Source of the DNA: Paracoccaceae bacterium | GTDB lineage: Bacteria > Pseudomonadota > Alphaproteobacteria > Rhodobacterales > Rhodobacteraceae | NCBI GenBank assembly: GCA_009920815.1 | Contig: RFZH01000110.1 | Location: 1-7,727, forward strand | Length of the DNA: 7,727 bases | Direction of reading: 5' to 3' | In this document: piece by piece, positions 1 to 6,000 of the stretch | How the letters are laid out: every line of letters begins with the position of its first letter | Numbering within the stretch: position 1 is the stretch's first letter | Notes under the pieces: generated by a model | Databases searched by the model: none | Told to the model about the DNA's origin: nothing | Seen by the model: only the letters and a program-made list of their open reading frames with translations | Made by a program: the position numbers and the translations under genes

Positions 1-96
1 CTCTGGAACAAAAGAATAAAGCCTATCATTTGCGTGATAGAACCAAGTATCGGTTGCCGCATTGTATGTCGTCGCAAAAAATTTCTCTGATGCGCC
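1..96 (-). repeat. Core repeat, copy 3 (first 32 codons, cut by the window edge)
   Basis: Runs from 'GASEKFFATTYNA' to 'WFYHANDRLYSFVPE'. It begins 147 codons after copy 2 and 237 codons after copy 1. Here the Tyr after HANDRL is TAT, which shows what the second copy should carry. Confidence 0.8.
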
Positions 97-210
97 GGTC
101 ACCATGTGATCGAAACGTTCTGAAATCGGGTCCTCTGAATAGACCAAATAGCCGACATCACTGCGCGAGTCTTGCGCTGCGACATCAAGGCCCAGATCCG
201 TATTCACAAA
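97..210 (-). repeat. Block A, copy 2 (38 codons), preceding core copy 3
   Basis: Contains 'DLGLDVAAQDSRSDVGYLVY' followed by 'DPISERFDHMVT', and leads directly into core copy 3. Its distance from the first block A is 711 bp, the same as from core 1 to core 3. This defines a 237-codon higher-order unit that restarts here. Confidence 0.75.
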
Positions 211-279
211 ATCGATATGAGCGATATAGGGCGTCGGGGCAAGATCGCCTTCGAATTCGATATAACTACCGGATAGGCC

Positions 280-351
280 AAATTCACCATTATTCTTAAC
301 GCCGTTCCAAATCTGAGGTCTAATCACCAGGTCGGTTGCAATCACCCCAAC
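280..351 (-). repeat. Linker block, copy 2 (24 codons)
   Basis: Encodes 'VGVIATDLVIRPQIWNGV' plus 'KNNGEF' after core copy 2. It is followed by a non-core segment ('GSYIEFEGDLAPTPYIA') that resembles the protein's own N-terminal lead-in ('DTFIFKSENDLSAPDFV'), so the large unit begins again here. Confidence 0.75.
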
Positions 352-405
352 TGAAACGTCTCCGATTGCTGCGTATGTACCGACAAAAATATTAGCGGTA
401 TTTGC

Positions 406-537
406 ACCATAATTAAGTGTCGCAACAATGCGATCGGTGTCGGACGGAACGAATTCTTACAACACATCATTTGCATGGTAAAACCAAACGTTTCGGGTCG
501 CATCATAAGTCGTCGCAAAGAATTTTTCTGATGCACC
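406..537 (-). repeat. Core repeat, copy 2 (44 codons), carrying the in-frame TAA
   Basis: Runs from 'GASEKFFATTY' through 'WFYHANDVL', the TAA at 457-459, then 'EFVPSDTDRIVA' to 'LNYG'. It aligns with copy 1 over all 44 codons without gaps, so the TAA replaces one codon (Tyr in copies 1 and 3) and there is no frameshift. Confidence 0.85.
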
Positions 538-1023
538 AGCTGGCAACGAAAATTCGCCGTTGTTGTAGACACCGTTCCAAACTTGGGGCGTGATCTGCAA
601 ATCAGTCGCCACCACCCCTGCCTCAATGCCGCCGATCGGGTCTTGCGGTCCCGTTAGGATGTGCGCTGTATCTGAACCAAAATCTAAGACCGCAACCAGA
701 CGATCAGTTGCGCTTGGCACAAATGCGTATAATTTGTCGTTTGCATGATAATACCAGGTATGATTGCTGGCATTATAGCTGACCGCAAAAAACCGATCTG
801 ATGCGCCGGCCACCATATTGGAAAAGCGTTCAGAAACGGGTTCTTCGGTGTAGATTAGATAGCCGATATCAGTGCGGTTATCCTGCGCCGCAACACCAAA
901 CCCAATGTCATCTGCCCCTAAATCCACGCGAACGGTGGTTTCGTCTTGCACGAAATCAGGCGCGCTTAGATCATTTTCTGATTTAAAGATAAAAGTATCG
1001 ACTAATAAGTCAGTTGTCATCAT
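457..1023 (-). CDS. Repeat protein of unknown function, ended early by an in-frame TAA
   Basis: I do not recognise this family. The product up to the stop is 188 residues from the start chosen here. It contains a lead-in segment, a block with 'VAAQDNRTDIGYLIY', and two copies of a 44-residue core centred on 'YHAND.L' followed by 'FVPS.TDR.VA'. The frame can be extended to an ATG at 1080. I prefer the ATG at 1021-1023 (or the next one at 1018-1020) because a GGGGG run at 1030-1034 lies six bases upstream, whereas it would touch the ATG at 1027-1029 directly. There is no N-terminal signal peptide or membrane segment, and the protein is acidic. The stop at 457-459 is TAA at a position where the other repeat copies have Tyr, and the frame stays open for another 152 codons to the left edge. 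The gene is therefore either a recently disrupted pseudogene, a truncated but expressed protein, or a sequence error. Function unknown. Confidence 0.75.
   Translation of the reverse strand: MMTTDLLVDTFIFKSENDLSAPDFVQDETTVRVDLGADDIGFGVAAQDNRTDIGYLIYTEEPVSERFSNMVAGASDRFFAVSYNASNHTWYYHANDKLYAFVPSATDRLVAVLDFGSDTAHILTGPQDPIGGIEAGVVATDLQITPQVWNGVYNNGEFSLPAGASEKFFATTYDATRNVWFYHANDVL
550..621 (-). repeat. Linker block, copy 1 (24 codons)
   Basis: Encodes 'AGVVATDLQITPQVWNGV' plus 'YNNGEF', between core copies 1 and 2. Eighteen of 24 residues match the second linker. It also resembles block A at its start (GV.A.D), which suggests that all blocks derive from one ancestral unit. Confidence 0.75.
676..807 (-). 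repeat. Core repeat, copy 1 (44 codons)
   Basis: Runs from 'GASDRFFAVSY' through 'WYYHANDKLYAFVPS' to 'VAVLDFG'. The conserved Tyr after HANDKL is encoded by TAC. About 26 of 44 residues match copy 2. Copy 2 begins exactly 90 codons later. Confidence 0.85.
808..921 (-). repeat. Block A, copy 1 (38 codons), preceding core copy 1
   Basis: Contains 'DIGFGVAAQDNRTDIGYLIY' followed by 'EPVSERFSNMVA', and leads directly into the GAS motif of core copy 1. About 21 of 38 residues are identical to the second block A, and most other differences are conservative (I/V, T/S, E/D). Confidence 0.75.
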
Positions 1024-1189
1024 TGTCATCCCCCAAGTTAGACATCTGTGCACGATGTGGAAAAAGCCCACGTTTCGCATTTCGTTTACACATATGAGGA
1101 AAAATGCTGCAGACCGGGGTATGTTCGTCCAAGACGTTGACCTAATGGGATGCCGCGAAACTGGTTAAGCGCGAAAGTGTCGCCCCTTT

Positions 1190-1218
1190 ATCGCCAATAA
1201 TTTTTAATATTCTGTCAA
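1190..1218 (-). promoter_or_regulatory. Possible promoter of the repeat-protein gene (weak)
   Basis: A perfect -35 box TTGACA lies on the minus strand at 1213-1218, between the mltG terminator and the repeat gene. The hexamer 17 bp further on is GGCGAT (1190-1195) and a GATAAA lies at 1187-1192, so no good -10 box is present. The rest of the roughly 200-bp gap between 1024 and 1225 holds no gene that I can support. Confidence 0.25.
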
Positions 1219-1225
1219 CAAAAAT

Positions 1226-1257
1226 AAAACGCCGCCTCGATAAAGAGGCGGCGTTTT
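1226..1257 (-). terminator. Rho-independent terminator of the acpP-fabF-mltG arm
   Basis: A perfect 13-bp inverted repeat (AAAACGCCGCCTC at 1226-1238, its complement at 1245-1257) surrounds a 6-base loop. On the minus strand the stem is followed by TTTTATTTT. It lies about 40 bases after the mltG stop, where an end-of-operon terminator is expected. The plus-strand T run is only four bases, so it acts mainly on the leftward transcript. Confidence 0.93.
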
Positions 1258-1296
1258 GCATCAAAAGCGATTTCAAAGATAAACTAAACCACTGGT

Positions 1297-2448
1297 TTAA
1301 TTATCTTTTTTTTCTGCTTCAATCTTACGCCATTTTGCAACGTTTGCATTATGCTCGGCCAACGTTTTTGCAAAAGCATGACCGCCTGTCCCGTCGGCAA
1401 CGAAAAAGATATAATCAGACGTCTCTGGATTTACGGCTGCATTTATTGCGTCGCGCCCCGGGTTTGCGATGGGCGTAGGGGGAAGACCGCGGTTTGTATA
1501 GGTGTTCCAAGGCGTATCTTTTTTCAGTTCGCTCTGGCGCAAGCCGCGGCCCAAAATACCTTGCCCTTTTGTAATTCCATAGATCACCGTTGGGTCAGTT
1601 TGCAGCGGCATACCTTGATTTAAACGGTTAATAAATACCGATGAAACCAAGCCACGTTCTTTGGCAATAGATGTTTCTTTTTCGATAATCGAGGCCAAAA
1701 TCAAAGCCTCTTGTTTGGTTTTGATAGGCAGATCAGCAGCGCGGTTTTCCCAAGCTTCATCCAAATAACCTGCCTGTTTTGCGATCATGCGATCCAATAC
1801 ACCATTGCGGGTCTCACCCTGCGTCAATTCATAGCTAAACGGCGCCAACAGTCCTTCGGGCGGGATATCGGTGATCTCGCCACTTAGGGTTGGAATTGCA
1901 CGCAGCGCTTCGACCACTTGCCAGCTTGTAACACCTTCGGCCATTGCGATGCGATGGCGGGTGTCATTGCGTTTTGCCATTGCGTCAAACCCGTCAGGTG
2001 CCGCGTCAGCGATATTAAACCGCAATTTTTCCTCGCTTTTTTGCGAAACAGGATCCATTTCACGCAGTTCAACCGAAGTCGATGCAATTCCGATACGATA
2101 TACGACTTCTGTGCCACAAGTATTTGCACCGCCGCGTGTCAAAATATCGGTAATGTCAGCCATAGATGCACCTTCTGGCACCAAAAAGCTTCCTGCTTTT
2201 AACTGGCTCGATCTGCCTTGGTAATCCGCACCAATACGCATCAAAGGCGCACTTGTGATTGCATTTCGCGCCGCAAGGTCATCTGCAATTTGACGGAATT
2301 TGGATCCGGGTGCGACACGTACACAAATTGCCTCATCCAAAGGTCCTTGGGCGGTATACTGGGATTTTCCCCAAATCCCAGCAACCCCCAATGCAAGAAA
2401 TGCAATGATCAGAAACGAAATGGCATTAGAGGCAAGGCTGCGCCACAT
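1297..2448 (-). CDS. mltG: Endolytic transglycosylase MltG (YceG-like)
   Basis: 383 residues, a normal length for MltG. The enzyme cleaves nascent peptidoglycan glycan strands at the periplasmic face of the inner membrane and is thought to end strand elongation. Residues about 8-28 (rich in I, L, F, A) form one membrane anchor. The region around residues 40-105 fits the LysM-like subdomain. The catalytic domain carries 'LASIIEKETSIAKERG' (residues 251-266), with the likely catalytic Glu at 256. It is followed by 'VFINRLNQGMPLQTDPTVIYG' in parts (271-291) and 'NTYTNRGLPPTPIANPGRDA' (315-334), all hallmark motifs. The ATG shares its A with the TAA stop of fabF (TAATG), and AAGG lies seven bases upstream inside the fabF end. 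Translational coupling to fabF is therefore likely. The gene ends at a strong terminator. Confidence 0.97.
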   Translation of the reverse strand: MWRSLASNAISFLIIAFLALGVAGIWGKSQYTAQGPLDEAICVRVAPGSKFRQIADDLAARNAITSAPLMRIGADYQGRSSQLKAGSFLVPEGASMADITDILTRGGANTCGTEVVYRIGIASTSVELREMDPVSQKSEEKLRFNIADAAPDGFDAMAKRNDTRHRIAMAEGVTSWQVVEALRAIPTLSGEITDIPPEGLLAPFSYELTQGETRNGVLDRMIAKQAGYLDEAWENRAADLPIKTKQEALILASIIEKETSIAKERGLVSSVFINRLNQGMPLQTDPTVIYGITKGQGILGRGLRQSELKKDTPWNTYTNRGLPPTPIANPGRDAINAAVNPETSDYIFFVADGTGGHAFAKTLAEHNANVAKWRKIEAEKKDN

Positions 2449-3707
2449 TAGGATACCTTGCCCAAGACCAATGACGCGTTTGTACCGCCAAAGCCAAATG
2501 AATTTGACAGTGCATAATTGATTTCACGCTCGCGTTTTGTGTTCGGCGCCAAATCGACCGGTGTCTCTACGGCTGGATTGTCCAAGTTAATGGTGGGCGG
2601 CGCCACTTGATCACGAATGGCCAGTGTCGCAAAAATTGCCTCAATCGCACCAGCTGCCCCCAATAGATGGCCCGTGGCTGATTTCGTCGAAGACATTGTA
2701 ACCTTGCTGGCAGCATCGCCCATCATGCGTTCGACCGCGCCCAATTCAATGACATCGGCCATCGTAGATGTGCCATGCGCGTTGATATAATCAATTTGTG
2801 ATGGATCCAGTTTCGCCTTGGCCAAGGCCGCGCGCATCGCACGTTCGCCGCCGTCGCCATCTTCTGAGGGCGCTGTGATATGATACGCGTCACCGGATAG
2901 ACCATATCCCAAAACCTCGGCATAGATTTTCGCGCCACGTGCTTTGGCATGTTCGTATTCTTCCAAAACAACAATGCCTGCGCCTTCGCCCATCACAAAA
3001 CCATCGCGATCGGCATCATAGGGACGTGAGGCTGCTTTTGGATTGTCCGCACGCTTGGTCGAGAGCGCTTTACAAGCGTTAAACCCCGCAATGCCAATTT
3101 CACAGATAGCCATTTCAGCGCCGCCTGCAATCATGACATCCGCATCGTCAGTCATAATCAAACGTGCCGCGTCACCGATGGCATGCGCACCGGTGGAACA
3201 CGCGGTTACGACAGAATGGTTTGGCCCCTTAAACCCATAGCGAATGCTAACCTGCCCTGAAATCAAGTTTATCAGCGCGCCGGGAATAAAGAACGGCGAT
3301 ACGCGACGTGGGCCTTTTTCTTTGATCAGAACGGCAGTGTCAGCGATAGTCTGTAACCCACCGATCCCAGAGCCGATCATCACGCCAGTGCGCAAACGCG
3401 AGGCTTCGTCTTCTGGCGTCCAATTGGCATCGCGAACCGCCATTTCTGCCGCAGCAACCCCGTACAGGATGAAAGCGTCAACTTTGCGTTGTTCTTTCGG
3501 CTCCATCCAATCATCAGGATTAAAGGTACCATCGCTGCCATCACCCAATGGAATTTCACATGCGTATTTGGTTGCAACGTTGCTGGCATCAAATTTGGTA
3601 ATTGGGCCGGCCCCTGATTCCCCTGCCAAAAGACGTGACCATGTTTCTTCGACCCCACAAGCCAAAGGTGTCAGCAGACCAAGACCTGTAATAACAACAC
3701 GACGCAT
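2448..3707 (-). CDS. fabF: 3-oxoacyl-[acyl-carrier-protein] synthase II
   Basis: 419 residues, the full FabF length. It performs the decarboxylating condensation of malonyl-ACP with acyl-ACP in fatty acid chain elongation, as a cytosolic dimer with the thiolase fold. The active-site triad is complete: Cys170 in 'VVTACSTGAHA', His311 in 'NAHGTSTMAD' and His347 in 'KSATGHLLGAAGA', with conserved Lys342. The C-terminal glycine-rich 'NSFGFGGTNASLVLG' and the N-terminal 'RRVVITGLGLLTPL' are also present. The ATG at 3705-3707 has a GGGGG ribosome binding site five bases upstream. Its partner acpP is the next gene upstream, separated by a terminator, and mltG overlaps its stop by one base. Nothing looks damaged. 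Confidence 0.98.
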   Translation of the reverse strand: MRRVVITGLGLLTPLACGVEETWSRLLAGESGAGPITKFDASNVATKYACEIPLGDGSDGTFNPDDWMEPKEQRKVDAFILYGVAAAEMAVRDANWTPEDEASRLRTGVMIGSGIGGLQTIADTAVLIKEKGPRRVSPFFIPGALINLISGQVSIRYGFKGPNHSVVTACSTGAHAIGDAARLIMTDDADVMIAGGAEMAICEIGIAGFNACKALSTKRADNPKAASRPYDADRDGFVMGEGAGIVVLEEYEHAKARGAKIYAEVLGYGLSGDAYHITAPSEDGDGGERAMRAALAKAKLDPSQIDYINAHGTSTMADVIELGAVERMMGDAASKVTMSSTKSATGHLLGAAGAIEAIFATLAIRDQVAPPTINLDNPAVETPVDLAPNTKREREINYALSNSFGFGGTNASLVLGKVS

Positions 3708-3743
3708 TTTTGCCCCCGTTTCACTGGTTGTATGTTTCTTGCG

Positions 3744-3772
3744 ACATAGCGCGAATTGGCTTGCTGGGGCAA
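3744..3772 (-). promoter_or_regulatory. Possible fabF promoter
   Basis: On the minus strand a TTGCCC (3767-3772) and a CTATGT (3744-3749) are separated by 17 bases, which resembles alphaproteobacterial housekeeping promoters. A promoter here makes sense because a strong terminator lies between acpP and fabF. The -35 box falls inside an inverted repeat (3758-3775), which could be an operator. The match is from consensus only. Confidence 0.35.
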
Positions 3773-3775
3773 GCC
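3758..3775. promoter_or_regulatory. Inverted repeat upstream of fabF (7-bp arms)
   Basis: GGCTTGC (3758-3764) and GCAAGCC (3769-3775) form a perfect 7-bp stem with a 4-base loop. Depending on where fabF transcription starts, this is either an operator over the -35 region or a hairpin in the leader RNA of a transcript reading through from acpP. Confidence 0.45.
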
Positions 3776-3795
3776 TATTGCGTGAAAAAGCTACT

Positions 3796-3812
3796 CCACA
3801 TGCAAGATGTGG
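3796..3812. promoter_or_regulatory. Second inverted repeat upstream of fabF (6-bp arms)
   Basis: CCACAT (3796-3801) and ATGTGG (3807-3812) form a perfect 6-bp stem with a 5-base loop. It lies between the acpP terminator and the fabF promoter candidate. There is no T run on either side, so it does not look like a terminator. Its role is unknown. Confidence 0.35.
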
Positions 3813-3848
3813 GATAAGTTCGTCTGCGATTTTAGCAGTTTCGCATAA

Positions 3849-3879
3849 AAAAACCCTCGATCCGCGATCGAGGGTTTTT
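3849..3879 (-). terminator. Strong terminator between acpP and fabF
   Basis: AAAAACCCTCGATC (3849-3862) pairs perfectly with GATCGAGGGTTTTT (3866-3879) around a 3-base loop: nine GC-rich pairs plus five A-T pairs. On the minus strand it is followed by seven T residues and lies about 24 bases after the acpP stop. On the plus strand it also ends in five T residues, so it could act in both directions. It would set acpP mRNA above fabF and mltG. Confidence 0.92.
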
Positions 3880-3902
3880 AATAAGTAAAACCAGCGTGGG
3901 CC

Positions 3903-4136
3903 TTATTGCGCTTCGCTGATGAATTTTACCGCGTCGCCAAAGGACTGGATGTTTTCAGCTGCATCATCAGGAATTTCGATTCCGAATTCTTCTTCGAATG
4001 CCATTACCAACTCAACTGTGTCCAAGCTGTCAGCGCCCAGATCATCGATAAAAGATGCATTTTCTACAACTTTATCTTCGTCTACACCTAGGTGCTCAAC
4101 TACAATTTTCTTTACGCGGTCTGCGATATCGCTCAT
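3903..4136 (-). CDS. acpP: Acyl carrier protein
   Basis: 77 residues, the standard size. It carries the growing acyl chain on a 4'-phosphopantetheine arm during fatty acid synthesis in the cytosol. The attachment site is Ser37 in 'DDLGADSLDTVELVMAFEEE', with the usual Asp before it. The protein is strongly acidic, with the helical pattern typical of ACPs ('FGIEIPDDAAENIQSFGDAV'). The ATG at 4134-4136 has AGGA seven bases upstream. FabF, its condensing partner, follows after a strong terminator. FabD, which loads malonyl onto it, lies on the opposite strand 2.7 kb away. Start and stop are both certain. Confidence 0.99.
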   Translation of the reverse strand: MSDIADRVKKIVVEHLGVDEDKVVENASFIDDLGADSLDTVELVMAFEEEFGIEIPDDAAENIQSFGDAVKFISEAQ

Positions 4137-4283
4137 CGTACTATCCTCATGTTCTATAGGCGTTTGCCTTGTTTACCGCCCCTCGCTCAGAGACAGTGCT
4201 TTTTGCCCCATTTTGGTAATGGAATTCCATCCATGTGGCGCCCACCGACAGGCACGTCAAGGCACCCGCGGATCGTTACCGCG

Positions 4284-4311
4284 CCTATAACACAACATTT
4301 CAATTTGGCAA
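4284..4311 (-). promoter_or_regulatory. Candidate acpP promoter
   Basis: On the minus strand TTGCCA (4306-4311) and TATAGG (4284-4289) are separated by 16 bases. Transcription would start near 4277 and give acpP a leader of roughly 140 bases. Consensus match only. Confidence 0.4.
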
Positions 4312-4473
4312 ACGCTTTCCCGTGGAATTGCCTGAAAAGCTACAAAATTAGCGCCTAAGGGCAATTATCGGTCCTATAAATCAATCAAAAATCCCGGTTT
4401 TGTTCGATTTTATTAACGTTCACGTCAACTTTTAAGGGAATCGGGACAAAAATAAGTGACCGTTAAATTCCGC

Positions 4474-4502
4474 TTGTCTTTGATAGCTGCATTTTCAATA
4501 TT
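4474..4502 (+). promoter_or_regulatory. Candidate amidase promoter
   Basis: TTGTCT (4474-4479) and AATATT (4497-4502) lie 17 bases apart. Transcription would start near 4509, leaving a short leader that holds the GGGGA ribosome binding site (4514-4518). Consensus match only. Confidence 0.35.
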
Positions 4503-4523
4503 GGGCCAAAAACGGGGACTACG

Positions 4524-5930
4524 ATGTCGATCTTGGATCTAGATTTAATCAGCCTACGCTCTGCACTAACTGCGGGTCAAATTTCAGCACGAGAGTTGAT
4601 GCAAGAAACACTTGAAAAGATCGATGCGGTTAATCCAAAATTTAATGCAATCGTATCATCCTTGGACCATGACCAATGTCTGGCGGCAGCGACAGCCGCC
4701 GATAATGCAAAAGACAAAACTGGCGCATTGCATGGAATTCCGTTGGCCGTAAAAGACCTTGCAAACGCAAAAGGTCTTTGGACCTCGATGGGCTCGCCGC
4801 TCTTTCCAAAAACCCCGGCAGCAAAAGATTACCTCTTTGTCGAACGGATGCGCGACGCGGGTGCCGTGATTTTTGCGAAAACCAACACCCCAGAATTTGG
4901 CTTGGGCAGTCATACGTTCAATCCGGTGCATGGCCGCACAGGCAATGCTTATGACCCATCAAAATCTGCTGGCGGATCGTCGGGCGGTGCAGCAGTTGCG
5001 CTGGCGACCCGCATGACCTGTATTGCAGATGGATCAGATATGATGGGATCGCTGCGCAATCCTGCGGGGTGGAACAATGTATATGGTATGCGGCCCAGTT
5101 GGGGCCTTGTCCCATCTGAACCCTTGGGCGACACCTTTTTACATCAGTTGGCAACAAACGGTCCGATGGCGCGAACACCAACTGATCTTGCGACGCTATT
5201 GACTGTACAATCCGGCCCCGACCCACGCCAACCGCATGGGCGCCCCTCACAGGATTTTGTGCGTGACATGGCCAATTTTGACTTGAAGGGCGCGCGCATT
5301 GCATATTTGGGTGCTTGGGGTCTGCCGTTTGAAAACGGCATTTTGGACATTACTGATGCAGCCCTAAGCGATCTGCGCGCGGCCGGCGCTATTGTCGATG
5401 AGGTGTCAGAACCCTTTGCCATGCGTGCGCTCTGGGACAGCTGGGTCACCCTGCGCCAATGGACCGTCGCAAACAGTTTGGGCGCTTTTTACAATAACGC
5501 GGACACACAGCAATTATTGAAACCTGCGGCGCTTTGGGAAATTGAAAACGGTTTACAACTAACTGGCACGCAGATCCATGCCGCGTCGTTCATCAGATCA
5601 CAATGGTTTGCAAAATCTGCATCAATGTTTGCCGATTACGACGCGCTGATTTTACCCTCGGCCCAATGTTGGCCATTCGAAGGTGAATTGATCCATCCAA
5701 GCGAAATCGCAGGCACAGCAATGGACACCTATCATCGCTGGATGCAGGTTGTGATCCCTGCTGGGTTGATCGGCCTGCCCGTCGTCAATTTGCCCATCGG
5801 TTTTGGCACAAATGGTTTGCCAGCAGGTGTGCAATTAATCGGTGCGCGCGGGACGGATGCTAAATTATTGGGCATGGCCCACGCGTGGCATCACGCCCAT
5901 CCCTATAGCGAAGATCACGCACCAAAATAG
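4524..5930 (+). CDS. Amidase-signature family hydrolase
   Basis: 468 residues, a full-length amidase-signature enzyme. It should hydrolyse a carboxamide to acid and ammonia; the substrate cannot be read from sequence. The Lys-cisSer-Ser triad is intact and correctly spaced: Lys77 in 'GIPLAVKDLAN', cis-Ser152 in 'SAGGSSGGAAVAL', and nucleophile Ser176 in 'GSDMMGSLRNPAGW'. The 75- and 24-residue gaps equal those between Lys142, Ser217 and Ser241 of FAAH. Residue 174 is Met where the signature usually has Gly (DxGGS). The C-terminal 'GLPAGVQLIGARG' is typical. There is no signal peptide, so the enzyme is probably cytosolic. GatA is a less likely identity, because no gatB or gatC is nearby. The ATG has GGGGA five bases upstream. 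The next gene starts 70 bases after the stop, so the two may be co-transcribed. Confidence 0.95.
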   Translation: MSILDLDLISLRSALTAGQISARELMQETLEKIDAVNPKFNAIVSSLDHDQCLAAATAADNAKDKTGALHGIPLAVKDLANAKGLWTSMGSPLFPKTPAAKDYLFVERMRDAGAVIFAKTNTPEFGLGSHTFNPVHGRTGNAYDPSKSAGGSSGGAAVALATRMTCIADGSDMMGSLRNPAGWNNVYGMRPSWGLVPSEPLGDTFLHQLATNGPMARTPTDLATLLTVQSGPDPRQPHGRPSQDFVRDMANFDLKGARIAYLGAWGLPFENGILDITDAALSDLRAAGAIVDEVSEPFAMRALWDSWVTLRQWTVANSLGAFYNNADTQQLLKPAALWEIENGLQLTGTQIHAASFIRSQWFAKSASMFADYDALILPSAQCWPFEGELIHPSEIAGTAMDTYHRWMQVVIPAGLIGLPVVNLPIGFGTNGLPAGVQLIGARGTDAKLLGMAHAWHHAHPYSEDHAPK

Positions 5931-6000
5931 CACATGCGCTCTTTCGCCGCTTGATTTCAATCGTCGCGCCGGCCACTCTTGACAGAAACAGGAGAGGACG

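Larger units (their letters stand above)
1..456 (-). pseudogene. In-frame continuation of the repeat protein beyond the TAA; runs off the left edge
   Basis: Reading on past the TAA at 457-459 in the same frame gives 152 codons with no further stop. They begin 'EFVPSDTDRIVATLNYG' and reach 'WFYHANDRLYSFVPE' at position 1. This stretch completes the second core repeat, holds a second linker block ('ATDL.I.PQIWNGVKNNGEF'), a second 'VAAQDSRSDVGYLVY' block, and the start of a third core. Equivalent stretches in different copies differ largely at synonymous third positions. For example, GASEKFFATTY is identical in copies two and three but is encoded with several different codons. Selection therefore acted on the protein until recently. 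I see no convincing separate start site here; the first internal ATG (about 103-105) falls inside a repeat block. This part is translated only by readthrough, by reversion, or if the stop is an error. Confidence 0.75.
4137..4523. other. Divergent intergenic region between acpP and the amidase gene
   Basis: These 387 bases hold no gene that I can support; the plus-strand frames here mainly shadow acpP. The region contains the ribosome binding sites of both flanking genes, a promoter candidate for each direction, and a perfect 12-base palindrome, ATGGAATTCCAT, at 4219-4230 in what would be the acpP leader. It is AT-rich toward the amidase side (4380-4500). Confidence 0.7.

Noticed and set aside
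342..626. Minus-strand open frame in a second frame across the TAA of the repeat gene
   Set aside because: Its translation does not continue the repeat pattern. The repeats on both sides of the TAA are in the original frame, so this is a shadow and not a frameshifted continuation.
1..1023. CRISPR-like or DNA-level direct repeats
   Set aside because: Repeat spacing is in whole codons, the copies differ at synonymous sites, and the unit is far longer than a CRISPR repeat; they are protein-coding repeats.
3244..3888. 214-codon plus-strand open frame antisense to fabF
   Set aside because: It lies mostly opposite the certain fabF gene, its protein has no recognisable motif, and it runs into the acpP terminator.
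4092..4358. Plus-strand open frame in the acpP-amidase gap
   Set aside because: It has no good ribosome binding site or recognisable sequence, and it starts inside the reverse strand of acpP.
5979..5984. Perfect TTGACA just upstream of the DUF2189 gene
   Set aside because: A matching -10 box would fall inside the coding region (TGCCCG at 17-bp spacing), so it cannot drive the gene from its own start.
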